NCBI GenBank assembly: GCA_965140365.1
Contig: OZ223196.1
Strand: one strand, 5' to 3'
DNA length: 64,000 bases
From: Hydrogenovibrio sp965140365
GTDB taxonomy: Bacteria > Pseudomonadota > Gammaproteobacteria > Thiomicrospirales > Thiomicrospiraceae
Position 1 is the stretch's first letter. Each line of letters opens with the position of its first letter. Below are positions 48,737-57,238 of the stretch, piece by piece. The notes under the pieces were generated by a model that ran no database searches, was not told where the DNA came from, and saw only the letters and a list, made by a program, of their open reading frames with translations. Both the position numbers and the translations under genes were made by a program.

Positions 48737-49477
48737 ATGTTATCTGGAAAAATAGCTTTTGTAACAGGGGCGAGCCGAGGCATCGGAAAGGCGATCGCTT
48801 TGGATTTGGCGGCAAATGGCGCAACGGTCATTGGAACGGCTACATCCGAAAACGGTGCGCAAGCCATTACCGACTATTTAAAGGAAGCAGGCGCGCAAGG
48901 TGTGGGCAAGTGCTTGAATGTGACGGATGCCGAGATGATTGCTACGGTGTTGGGCGAGGTGGCCAAAGAATTCGGCACACCGACGGTTCTGGTCAACAAT
49001 GCCGGGATTACGCGTGACAATTTGTTGATGCGTATGAAAGACGATGAGTGGGACGACATCATCGATACCAATTTAAGTTCGGTTTACCGCATGTCCAAAG
49101 CGTGTTTGAGAGGCATGATGAAAGCCAAGCAAGGTGCCATTATCAACATTGCCTCCGTTGTGGGCGTGATGGGGAATGCAGGGCAAACCAATTATGCTGC
49201 AGCCAAGGCCGGGATTATGGGCTTTACCAAGTCGCTGGCGCGTGAAATCGGTGCCAAGAACGTAACGGTGAATACCGTCGCGCCTGGATTTATCGATACC
49301 GATATGACGCGTGCCTTGCCGGAAGAGCAGCGCGATGCCCTGACACAGCAGATTCCATTGAAGCGTTTGGGCGAGCCGGAAGACATTGCCAAGACCGTGA
49401 CCTTTTTGGCGTCGGAAGGCGGCAGTTATATTACCGGCCAAACCATTAATGTAAATGGTGGTATGTACATGATTTAA
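48737..49477 (+). CDS. fabG: 3-oxoacyl-ACP reductase (FabG)
   Basis: A 246-residue short-chain dehydrogenase using NADPH. The nucleotide motif is VTGASRGIGKAIAL, NNAGITRDNLLMRM follows, and the catalytic set is the Ser of NIASVVG with Tyr and Lys in TNYAAAKAG. It ends VNGGMYMI, typical for FabG. It is followed by a terminator, so acpP is likely driven by its own promoter. Confidence 0.96.
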   Translation: MLSGKIAFVTGASRGIGKAIALDLAANGATVIGTATSENGAQAITDYLKEAGAQGVGKCLNVTDAEMIATVLGEVAKEFGTPTVLVNNAGITRDNLLMRMKDDEWDDIIDTNLSSVYRMSKACLRGMMKAKQGAIINIASVVGVMGNAGQTNYAAAKAGIMGFTKSLAREIGAKNVTVNTVAPGFIDTDMTRALPEEQRDALTQQIPLKRLGEPEDIAKTVTFLASEGGSYITGQTINVNGGMYMI

Positions 49478-49497
49478 AAGCCGATTCAGGCTTTTTT
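49476..49497 (+). terminator. fabG terminator
   Basis: AAAAGCC (49476-49482), loop GATTCA and GGCTTTTTT. It overlaps the fabG stop codon. The short stem suggests partial termination. Confidence 0.7.
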
Positions 49498-49521
49498 AAC
49501 CCTAGGGTATCGGATTTGGCT

Positions 49522-49527
49522 TATAAT
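49522..49527 (+). promoter_or_regulatory. Possible acpP promoter -10 box
   Basis: TATAAT in GGCTTATAATGCG, about 110 bp before acpP. No clear -35 at 17 bases, but the position after the fabG terminator fits a separate strong promoter for the abundant carrier protein. Confidence 0.45.
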
Positions 49528-49638
49528 GCGTCTGGATGTTTTTTCAAAATAGCTTGAAAAAAAACAAAGATAAGGCGAAAATGAGCGGAATTTTTTAAAG
49601 AAGAATTTTAATTTAACTAGTAAACCGGAGAATATTCC

Positions 49639-49875
49639 ATGAGCAGTATTGAAGAACGCGTCAAAAAAATTGTTGTAGAACAATTGGGTGTTGAAGAAGA
49701 TCAGGTTACCGCTGATGCTTCTTTCATCGATGATTTAGGTGCGGATTCATTGGACACAGTTGAGTTGGTTATGGCATTGGAAGAAGAGTTTGACTGCGAA
49801 ATTCCTGACGAAGAAGCAGAAAAAATCTCTACTTTAGCGCAAGCAACTGCTTATGTAGAAGCGAACCTAGACTGA
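49639..49875 (+). CDS. acpP: Acyl carrier protein
   Basis: A 78-residue acidic protein carrying growing acyl chains on phosphopantetheine. The modified Ser is in FIDDLGADSLDTVELVMALEEEF (about residue 37). ACCGGAGAA precedes the ATG. Flanked by terminators on both sides, so it may be transcribed alone as well as within the cluster. Confidence 0.98.
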   Translation: MSSIEERVKKIVVEQLGVEEDQVTADASFIDDLGADSLDTVELVMALEEEFDCEIPDEEAEKISTLAQATAYVEANLD

Positions 49876-49895
49876 TCTAAGCTAAAAGTTTTCAG

Positions 49896-49921
49896 AAAAG
49901 CCGTTTTTACGGCTTTTTTTG
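49896..49921 (+). terminator. acpP terminator
   Basis: AAAAGCCGT (49896-49904), loop TTTT and ACGGCTTTT, followed by more T. A strong hairpin with A/T flanks on both sides. Confidence 0.9.
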
Positions 49922-50044
49922 TTTCTGGCCACTGAAAAATGGCGAAGCCTCTAATATGTTGGGCTTGGCATAAGGCGCATGGGACAAAGGAATAAAACAC
50001 TGGCGGGCAAACGTCGGTGGCGTGTGAATGTAAAGGAATGAAAG

Positions 50045-51283
50045 ATGAAAATGCGTCGTGTTGTGGTAACGGGTATCGGTTGTGTTACACCGGTCGGGAA
50101 TACGGTTGAAACCACTTGGTCGGCTTTGCTGAAAGGGCAAAGCGGTATTGAAACCATTAAAGGCTTTGACACGGATGGTTTTGCCGTGACATTTGGTGGT
50201 GAAATCAAAGATTTTGATATTACCGAATACATTACGCCCAAAGAAGCGAAGAAAATGGATCCGTTCATCCATTATGGTTTGGCCGCGGGTACGCAAGCTT
50301 TGAAAGACTCCGGTTTGGAAGTGACCGAAGATAATGCCGAGCGTATTGGTGTGTCCATCGGTTCCGGCATCGGCGGTATCGGTTCCATCGAGAAACAACA
50401 TGCCACCTTGCAGAAATCCGGCCCGCGTCGGGTTTCGCCTTTTTTTGTGCCGAGTTCCATCATTAATATGGTGTCCGGTAATCTGTCGATTATGCACGGT
50501 TTGAAGGGCCCGAATATGGCGATTGGCACCGCCTGTGCGACCGGCACGCACAGTATTGGCGATGCCTATCGTATGATCCAGTTTGGCGATGCCGATGTCA
50601 TGGTGGCCGGCGGGGCGGAGCAAGCGACTACGCCGTTGGGCTTGGCCGGGTTTGCGGCAGCAAAAGCCTTGTCGACTCGCAATGATGATCCGCAAACCGC
50701 CAGCCGTCCTTGGGATAAAGGACGCGATGGTTTTGTCTTGAGTGATGGTGCCGGGGCCGTGGTGCTGGAGGATTATGAACACGCCAAAGCACGCGGCGCG
50801 CATATTTATTGTGAAATCGTCGGTTTCGGTATGAGCGGTGATGCGTATCATATGACCAAACCGGCGGAAGGCGGCGAAGGCGGTGCGCGTTGTATCCAGA
50901 ACGCCCTGCGTAATGCCGAGCTAAACCCGGAACAAATCGATTACATCAATGCCCACGGTACTTCGACCCCGGCCGGAGATGTGTGTGAAGCCAGTGCGAT
51001 TAAATCCGTCTTTGGTGACCACGCGCACAAATTGGCGGTGAGTTCCACCAAATCCATGACCGGACATGCTTTGGGCGCGGCCGGGGCGATGGAAGCCGTA
51101 TTCACCGCCTTGATGATTCAAGAGCAGGTGTTGGCTCCGACCATTAATTTGGAAGACCCGGCGGACGGATGTGATTTGGACTTTGTGTCCGACGGAGCCC
51201 GTCAGGCGAAAATTGAGTATGCCGTGTCCAACTCGCTTGGGTTTGGTGGCACGAATGCGTCTCTGGTGTTTGCCAAAGTTTAA
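50045..51283 (+). CDS. fabF: 3-oxoacyl-ACP synthase II (FabF)
   Basis: A 412-residue elongating condensing enzyme. The catalytic Cys is in IGTACATGTHSIGDAY (about residue 163), with the two His residues in YINAHGTSTPAGD and SMTGHALGAAGAMEAV. AAAGGAATGAAAG precedes the ATG. It is 44 bp from pabB. Confidence 0.96.
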   Translation: MKMRRVVVTGIGCVTPVGNTVETTWSALLKGQSGIETIKGFDTDGFAVTFGGEIKDFDITEYITPKEAKKMDPFIHYGLAAGTQALKDSGLEVTEDNAERIGVSIGSGIGGIGSIEKQHATLQKSGPRRVSPFFVPSSIINMVSGNLSIMHGLKGPNMAIGTACATGTHSIGDAYRMIQFGDADVMVAGGAEQATTPLGLAGFAAAKALSTRNDDPQTASRPWDKGRDGFVLSDGAGAVVLEDYEHAKARGAHIYCEIVGFGMSGDAYHMTKPAEGGEGGARCIQNALRNAELNPEQIDYINAHGTSTPAGDVCEASAIKSVFGDHAHKLAVSSTKSMTGHALGAAGAMEAVFTALMIQEQVLAPTINLEDPADGCDLDFVSDGARQAKIEYAVSNSLGFGGTNASLVFAKV

Positions 51284-51327
51284 TAAATTCCTGATTACGA
51301 CCGACATCAACAAGGGTTCGACCAACT

Positions 51328-52671
51328 ATGGCCGCCACGTCTTCGCAGGGGATGGAAATTGTTTCCATTGACTGCCCACAAGTTGATCTTTTAAAGTTGC
51401 ATCAGTTGAATGCGGCACGCTATCCGTTTTTACTGGAGAGCGTGGCGCACGGCCAACTGGGTCGTTACGATATTTTGTTTGCCTTTCCGCAGGAATCCTT
51501 AGCGTTGTCGGACCTGGCCAACGCCGAATCATTTCAACACGCCTTTCATGAGACTTATCAGGCGCTTCAATTACCGCAAATCACTTCTGATTTACCGTTT
51601 ACCGGCGGGTGGTTCGGTTACTTCAGCTATGACTATGCTCAGGTGGTTGAGCCGACACTGGAACTGCCGTTCTCGGATTTGCCTCTTGCGGTGTTGGTTC
51701 GAGTGCCGGCGGCGGTGATTGTCGACCATCAAACCGGCCAAGTGCACTTTATGGCCGAAGCCGGTTTTGAAGCGTGTCTCGACACCATGCGTCAGGATTT
51801 TGAGACGGCACAAGCCTTGGCGGAAAAATCGGCCGATATTCACGTCATTGATCGTTGGGAAGAACCGGAAGCCAAGTATCTGAACGGCATCGAAACCATT
51901 AAAGATTACATTCTGGCTGGAGATATCTTTCAAGTCAACCTGTCACGTGAGTGGCGTTTTGAATTGAATGAGGCCGATTATGCCGCTTTGTACGCGTCGT
52001 TGCGGCGCAACAACCCGGCACCGTTTGCGGCTTGTGCACAGTTTGGCGATTGGCAAGTGCTCAGTTCTTCTCCGGAACGTCTGGTGCAGTATCGCGCACC
52101 TTGGGTGGAAACACGTCCGATTGCCGGCACACGCAAACGCAGTGCCGATTCAGCCGCCGACCGTGCTTTAATCGAAGAATTGATTTCCCACCCAAAAGAA
52201 CGCGCCGAACACATTATGTTGATTGACCTGGAGCGTAACGACCTCGGCCGAATCTGTCTGCCCGGTTCAGTGGAAGTCAATGAACTGATGGTGGTGGAAA
52301 CCTACGAACATGTTCATCACATCGTATCGAATGTACGCGGCCATCTTCAGCCGGGCATGACACCGTTAGAAATCATTCATGCCACCTTTCCGGGCGGCAC
52401 CATCACCGGCTGTCCCAAAGTGCGCTGTATGGAAATCATTGCCGAATTGGAACAAATGCCTCGACAAGCCTATACCGGTTCTTTAGGCTATATCAATCGG
52501 GACGGTTCGTTGGATTTCAATATTCTGATTCGGACGATTTTGCAACGCGAAAGCCAAGTATCGTTTCGGACCGGTGCAGGGATTGTCGCCGATTCTATTC
52601 CAGAACGGGAGTTAAAGGAATCGCGTCATAAGGCCAAAGGGCTTTTGAATGCTTTATTGGGTGACGTTTAA
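51328..52671 (+). CDS. pabB: Aminodeoxychorismate synthase component I (PabB)
   Basis: A 447-residue chorismate-using enzyme. With a glutamine amidotransferase (PabA) it makes 4-amino-4-deoxychorismate for folate. Chorismate-binding motifs: PIAGTRKRS, HIMLIDLERNDLGRIC, FPGGTITGCPKVRCMEIIAELE and FRTGAGIVADS. The PIAGT segment places it with PabB rather than TrpE. PabA is not in this window. It stands directly before pabC, so the two later steps of the branch are adjacent. Confidence 0.9.
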   Translation: MAATSSQGMEIVSIDCPQVDLLKLHQLNAARYPFLLESVAHGQLGRYDILFAFPQESLALSDLANAESFQHAFHETYQALQLPQITSDLPFTGGWFGYFSYDYAQVVEPTLELPFSDLPLAVLVRVPAAVIVDHQTGQVHFMAEAGFEACLDTMRQDFETAQALAEKSADIHVIDRWEEPEAKYLNGIETIKDYILAGDIFQVNLSREWRFELNEADYAALYASLRRNNPAPFAACAQFGDWQVLSSSPERLVQYRAPWVETRPIAGTRKRSADSAADRALIEELISHPKERAEHIMLIDLERNDLGRICLPGSVEVNELMVVETYEHVHHIVSNVRGHLQPGMTPLEIIHATFPGGTITGCPKVRCMEIIAELEQMPRQAYTGSLGYINRDGSLDFNILIRTILQRESQVSFRTGAGIVADSIPERELKESRHKAKGLLNALLGDV

Positions 52672-52696
52672 AGAGTCGTAGAAAAGAGGAGTGGTT

Positions 52697-53614
52697 ATGA
52701 AGTTCAATGCACAAATCTGGCTGAATGGGGAACCGATTTCACAGTCCGGCTTTGACCGGGGTTTGTTGTATGGCGATGGCTTCTTTACCACGATATTACT
52801 GGTCGATGGCCAATTGGCGAACTGGGAAGCCCACTGGGCGCGCTTGAATGAAAGCCAGGAACGTTTGGGTTTTCCGGCGTTGAATCCGGTCAATATGATT
52901 AACGACTTGATTGCCTTTATCAAATCGCGTCCGGCACAACCGCTGGAGGTCATTAAGATTTTGATTACCCGCGGCGAAGGCGGCAAGGGCTATCAGCCGT
53001 TGGCCAAACCGCAACCGTCGGTCTTTATTCAGCGGTTGCCGTTTCCCGAAGACGGCGCGACAGAGAGCCTTACATTGAAAAACGACCACACCCGAGAGGG
53101 TATAAAGGCCTGGCCGTTTTTTCGATTGAAGATGACGGTGTCAAACATTGAGGCTTCCCGCCAAACCCAATTGGCCGGTTTAAAGCACTTGAATCGTTTG
53201 GAAAACGTCTTGGCGCGTCAGGCATTATTGGAGACCGAGTTTGACGAAGCGGTGATGCTGGATGGTGACGGACGGGTCATTAGCGCCACTCAGGCCAATC
53301 TGGTATTACTCAAAGACGGGCGGCTGTTGACTTCGAAGCTGACGCACAGCGGCGTCTTTGGAACCTGTTTGCGTTCGCTCAATCAAGCCTTGCAGGCAAG
53401 CGGGTTTGAACAGACAGTGGAATGGAGCGAGATAAACCGTGAGGATGTATTGGCCGCTGACGAGCTGTTTTGTTGTAATGCCTTGCGCGGTGTGATGCCG
53501 GTGAGCCATTTTCAGGAGCGGGCGTACGCCATGCATCAAAGTGATAAAATTGCCCAGGCCTGGCTGAACTGGCAACAAATGAATTTAACCAATATCCGAG
53601 GGTTACGGGTTTAA
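52697..53614 (+). CDS. pabC: Aminodeoxychorismate lyase (PabC)
   Basis: A 305-residue PLP enzyme of fold type IV. It splits aminodeoxychorismate into p-aminobenzoate and pyruvate. The PLP lysine is in LAGLKHLNRLENVLARQ (about residue 156). It starts at ATG 52697 after AGAGGAG. It carries a CCAGGCCTGG palindrome near its end, read as QAW codons. The stop overlaps mltG (TAATG). Confidence 0.92.
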   Translation: MKFNAQIWLNGEPISQSGFDRGLLYGDGFFTTILLVDGQLANWEAHWARLNESQERLGFPALNPVNMINDLIAFIKSRPAQPLEVIKILITRGEGGKGYQPLAKPQPSVFIQRLPFPEDGATESLTLKNDHTREGIKAWPFFRLKMTVSNIEASRQTQLAGLKHLNRLENVLARQALLETEFDEAVMLDGDGRVISATQANLVLLKDGRLLTSKLTHSGVFGTCLRSLNQALQASGFEQTVEWSEINREDVLAADELFCCNALRGVMPVSHFQERAYAMHQSDKIAQAWLNWQQMNLTNIRGLRV

Positions 53615-54621
53615 TGCAAAAAATCAAACTGTTTTTTATGACGATGGCCGCCTGTGTGCTGGTCACCTGGTTATCGGTGGAAGGCTGGGCCTTCAAGCAG
53701 TTTTTGACTCAACCGATTTCCTCGCAAACCAATGCGCAGGTGGTGTCAATTCCGAAAGGCGCTACGTCTCGTAAAGTCGCGCATTTGCTGTATGACGCTA
53801 AAATGGTGCATCATCCGGAATGGCTGGTCTGGGTGTTAAAATGGCGTGGTCAGGCAGAACAGGTGAAGGCCGGCGAAATTGAAATTCACCCGAATTGGAC
53901 GTTAGACGAATTAATTGATGCCTTGATTCAAGGCAAAACAGTGACGTATCCGGTGACGTTCATTGCCGGAGAAACGGTGCAACAAGGCTTGGAAACCCTG
54001 CGAAATTCGCCCAAGCTGGAAAAGGTGCTCGACTATCATGACACCGCCGCCATTCAAGCGCAGCTGGGGTTGAAACAACCTTTGGAAGGTCAGTTTCTGC
54101 CGGAAACTTATTTCTATTCCGCCGACGAAACGGACCTGTCGATTTTGCAACGTTCCCATGCCTCGTTACAGAAAGCCTTACAGCAGGCCTGGCAAAATCG
54201 TGCAGCTAATTTGCCGATTAAAACGCCTTACGAGGCACTGATTTTGGCATCGATTGTCGAAAAAGAAACCGGCTATGCCCCCGAGCGGCCGATGATTGCC
54301 GGCGTATTCGTCAATCGCTTGCGTAAAGGCATGCGGTTGCAGTCCGACCCGACGGTGATTTACGGTATCGGTGACAAATACGACGGCAATATCCGCAAGA
54401 AAGATTTGCAGACCAAAACCGCTTACAACACCTATCGCATCAATGGTTTGCCGCCGACACCGATTGCTCTGGCGAGTGCGGATGCGATCCGTGCGGTGCT
54501 GAACCCGGCGACCACCAAAGCGTTATATTTTGTTTCCAAAGGCAATGGTCAGCACGTGTTTTCCAACACGCTGAAAGAGCATAATCGTGCGGTGCGAAAA
54601 TACATTTTGTCGCGTCAGTAA
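53614..54621 (+). CDS. mltG: Endolytic murein transglycosylase MltG
   Basis: A 335-residue inner-membrane protein that cleaves nascent glycan strands and limits their length. One N-terminal helix (LFFMTMAACVLVTWLSVEGWAF) leads to the YceG domain; the catalytic Glu is in LASIVEKETGYAPERP, followed by FVNRLRKGMRLQSDPTVIYG. Between pabC and tmk, as usual. A one-mismatch palindrome copy lies at 54183-54192. Confidence 0.94.
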   Translation: MQKIKLFFMTMAACVLVTWLSVEGWAFKQFLTQPISSQTNAQVVSIPKGATSRKVAHLLYDAKMVHHPEWLVWVLKWRGQAEQVKAGEIEIHPNWTLDELIDALIQGKTVTYPVTFIAGETVQQGLETLRNSPKLEKVLDYHDTAAIQAQLGLKQPLEGQFLPETYFYSADETDLSILQRSHASLQKALQQAWQNRAANLPIKTPYEALILASIVEKETGYAPERPMIAGVFVNRLRKGMRLQSDPTVIYGIGDKYDGNIRKKDLQTKTAYNTYRINGLPPTPIALASADAIRAVLNPATTKALYFVSKGNGQHVFSNTLKEHNRAVRKYILSRQ

Positions 54622-54646
54622 CTCAAGCAGCCAATAGGATTTATTC

Positions 54647-55297
54647 ATGTCTCAAGTCACTCAGCCCGGTCAATTCATTACACTCGAAGGAACCGAAGGT
54701 GCCGGAAAGTCCACCAATTTGATGTTTATCGAGCAATGGTTGCGGGACCGAGGCATCGACGTAGTGGTGACGCGAGAGCCGGGTGGTACCGCCATTGGTG
54801 AAGCGGTCAGACACATTTTGCTCGATAAGCAATACGGCGAGATGACGCCGGATACGGAATTGTTATTGATGTTCGCGGCGCGCAACCAGCACCTGCAGGA
54901 AAAAATTTTACCGGCGTTGGCGGCTGGAAAATGGGTGATTTCCGATCGTTTTACCGATGCGACCTATGCTTATCAAGGCGGCGCACGAGGTTTGCCGTTC
55001 GAGCGCATTGCCGAAATCGAGCAATGGGTGCAGAAAGGGCGTTTTCCAGATCGAACGTTTGTGTTCGATTTACCCATTGAAGAAGGCATGAAACGGGTGG
55101 CGGCGCGGGCCGAGCTGTCAGGGCAGCACATTGACCGTTTCGAGCAGGAAAAAATCGATTTCTTTGAAAAAGTCCGCGCGACTTATTTGATGCGGGCCGA
55201 ACAGGCGCCGGAGCGCTATACCGTCTTGGACGCGCAGCAGCCGTTGGAAGCGGTTCAAGCGCAATTGCAAGCCGCTTTGATGAGCATGCTAAGCTAA
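54647..55297 (+). CDS. tmk: Thymidylate kinase
   Basis: A 216-residue enzyme phosphorylating dTMP. P-loop GTEGAGKST (about residue 15), VTREPGGT (dTMP binding), and SDRFTDATYAYQGGARG. The lid region RAELSGQHIDRFEQEKIDFFEKV matches the class with Arg in the lid. AGGA precedes the ATG. Confidence 0.96.
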   Translation: MSQVTQPGQFITLEGTEGAGKSTNLMFIEQWLRDRGIDVVVTREPGGTAIGEAVRHILLDKQYGEMTPDTELLLMFAARNQHLQEKILPALAAGKWVISDRFTDATYAYQGGARGLPFERIAEIEQWVQKGRFPDRTFVFDLPIEEGMKRVAARAELSGQHIDRFEQEKIDFFEKVRATYLMRAEQAPERYTVLDAQQPLEAVQAQLQAALMSMLS

Positions 55298-55412
55298 GTC
55301 TTTTCAAAATGCATTTCACCAAATGCTTTAGGGTGTTAGAATGCAACTTTTCCATAAACGAAATGAGAATCAATCTACCTTACAAGGTAATTGATGACAG
55401 AAGGGTGACGCG

Positions 55413-56390
55413 ATGATTTTTCCTTGGCAGGAAACCGCTTGGCAGCAGTGGCAGCAGCAAGCCGCCCACTTGGGGCAGGCGTATCTGTTGTCGGGTGGCG
55501 CGGGCATTGGCATCGATGCCTTTGCGCGAGAAATGGCGCAAGGCTTATTGTGTCAGACCCCGGGTGTCACCGCTTGCGGGCAGTGCGCACAGTGTCACCA
55601 GTTCCAGCAGGCGACCCACCCCGATTTTTTCGTGTTGCAACGGCTGGACGATAAAAAAGAAATCACCATTGATCAGGTGCGTGAGTTGACCGATAAGGTG
55701 AGCCGCACGGCGCATCAAGGCGGTTTCAAGGTGGTGTTGGTGCTGGAGACCGAAACCTTGAATGTATCGGCTTTCAACGCTTTGCTGAAAACGCTGGAAG
55801 AACCGCCGGAACGCACGGTGTTGATTTTGACCACGCATCGTTTGAGCGCTCTGCCGGCAACGATTATCAGCCGGTGTCGTCAGGTGGCATTTGCGCCGCC
55901 GTCGCGTGATGAAGCGCTGGCCTGGCTGCAACAATCGTTGCCGCAAGCGGACTTACCCTTGTTGAAAAAAGCCTTGACGTTGAACTGGGGCGGCCCAGTG
56001 GCCGCGAAAACCTGGATTGACGAAAAATCTTTTGAGTGGGAATCGGCCTGGCAGGACGACATCAAAGGCCTGCAACAGGGACGGTTAAGCGTGTCGCAAG
56101 CCGTTGAAAAGTGGAAAAAATGGCCCCAACCGGAAGTGGCGTTGGATTATTTTTACGCCTGGTCGGTGAATGTGGTGCGTTCCGCTTTGTATGGCCAGAA
56201 GCGGCCTTATAGCCCCAATTGCTTGGCTTTTCAAAAAGCGGTGTTGCAGGCGCGTCAGTACTGGCACCAGAACGTCAATAAAGATTTGTTGCTGGAAGGT
56301 ATTTGTCTGGAATGGCTACAACAGCATCAACCGGATTATCAGCCAGGCCTGGCGTTTTCCGGCACCTTGATTCGCGGTCGCGATTTGTAA
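55413..56390 (+). CDS. holB: DNA polymerase III delta' subunit
   Basis: A 325-residue clamp-loader subunit. The zinc module is in CQTPGVTACGQCAQCHQF (four Cys). NALLKTLEEPPERTVLILTTH and the SRC motif in IISRCRQVAF are characteristic. There is no Walker A, as expected for delta'. It carries a CCAGGCCTGG palindrome near its end. In many gammaproteobacteria a PilZ gene follows; here only 61 bp separate holB and tatD, so that gene is missing. Confidence 0.92.
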   Translation: MIFPWQETAWQQWQQQAAHLGQAYLLSGGAGIGIDAFAREMAQGLLCQTPGVTACGQCAQCHQFQQATHPDFFVLQRLDDKKEITIDQVRELTDKVSRTAHQGGFKVVLVLETETLNVSAFNALLKTLEEPPERTVLILTTHRLSALPATIISRCRQVAFAPPSRDEALAWLQQSLPQADLPLLKKALTLNWGGPVAAKTWIDEKSFEWESAWQDDIKGLQQGRLSVSQAVEKWKKWPQPEVALDYFYAWSVNVVRSALYGQKRPYSPNCLAFQKAVLQARQYWHQNVNKDLLLEGICLEWLQQHQPDYQPGLAFSGTLIRGRDL

Positions 56391-56451
56391 TGGAATGACG
56401 GGTGTGTTCGCGACTGGATGAGCATCACACCCCAAATAAACGAGTTTTACG

Positions 56452-57225
56452 ATGATTATTGATTCACATTGTCACCTGAATATTTTACCCGACGACATTG
56501 GAGACACCGAAGCGGTTTTGAATAAAGCGCATGAATTGGGTGTCGATAAAATGATGTGCATCGCCATTGGCCCGGCCGCTTGGCATGAGGTGTTAGCACT
56601 GGCCGATGCGCATGAAGAAGTGTATGCCGCTATTGGTATCCATCCGTGTGAGCCGAAAGATGTGGTCACCACCGATGAAGCCTTGTTAAACGCGGCGTCG
56701 CATCCAAAAGTGCTGGCGGTGGGGGAAGTCGGGCTGGATTATTATCATTTTAATGCGGATGAAGAGGACATGACCTGGCAGGCCGACCGTTTTCGGCAAA
56801 TGATTCGGTTGGCCAAACAATTGGATAAACCCTTGGTGATTCACACTCGAAACTCCACACCGGACTGTTTGCAGATTCTGAAAGAGGAAGGGGCCGACCA
56901 GGTCGGTGGCATTATGCATTGTTTTGTCGAAGATTTGGCGACGGCCCAGGCGGCGATGGCGTTGGGCTTCTACATTTCCTTTTCCGGCATCGTGACATTC
57001 AAAAACGCCAAAGAGTTGAAAGAAGTCGCCAAAGCCATTCCACTGGATCATATTTTGGTGGAAACCGATTCGCCTTATCTGGCACCGGTGCCGTATCGCG
57101 GTAAAACGAATCAGCCGGGTTATACCCGTTACGTGGCGGAAGAAATCGCGCGCCTGAAAGACTTGCCGTTAGAAACGGTGGCCGACGCCACGACCGCCAA
57201 TTTCAAACGTTTATTTAAGTTATGA
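56452..57225 (+). CDS. TatD-family metal-dependent hydrolase (YcfH type)
   Basis: A 257-residue TIM-barrel nuclease. MIIDSHCHLN provides the first metal His pair, VGEVGLDYYH the Glu, PLVIHTRNS and IMHCFVE the further His residues, and VETDSPYLAPVPYRGK the Asp. Position after holB fits the YcfH branch, which may act on DNA ends or D-aminoacyl-tRNA. Confidence 0.9.
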   Translation: MIIDSHCHLNILPDDIGDTEAVLNKAHELGVDKMMCIAIGPAAWHEVLALADAHEEVYAAIGIHPCEPKDVVTTDEALLNAASHPKVLAVGEVGLDYYHFNADEEDMTWQADRFRQMIRLAKQLDKPLVIHTRNSTPDCLQILKEEGADQVGGIMHCFVEDLATAQAAMALGFYISFSGIVTFKNAKELKEVAKAIPLDHILVETDSPYLAPVPYRGKTNQPGYTRYVAEEIARLKDLPLETVADATTANFKRLFKL

Positions 57226-57238
57226 ACCGGTTTCAAGC

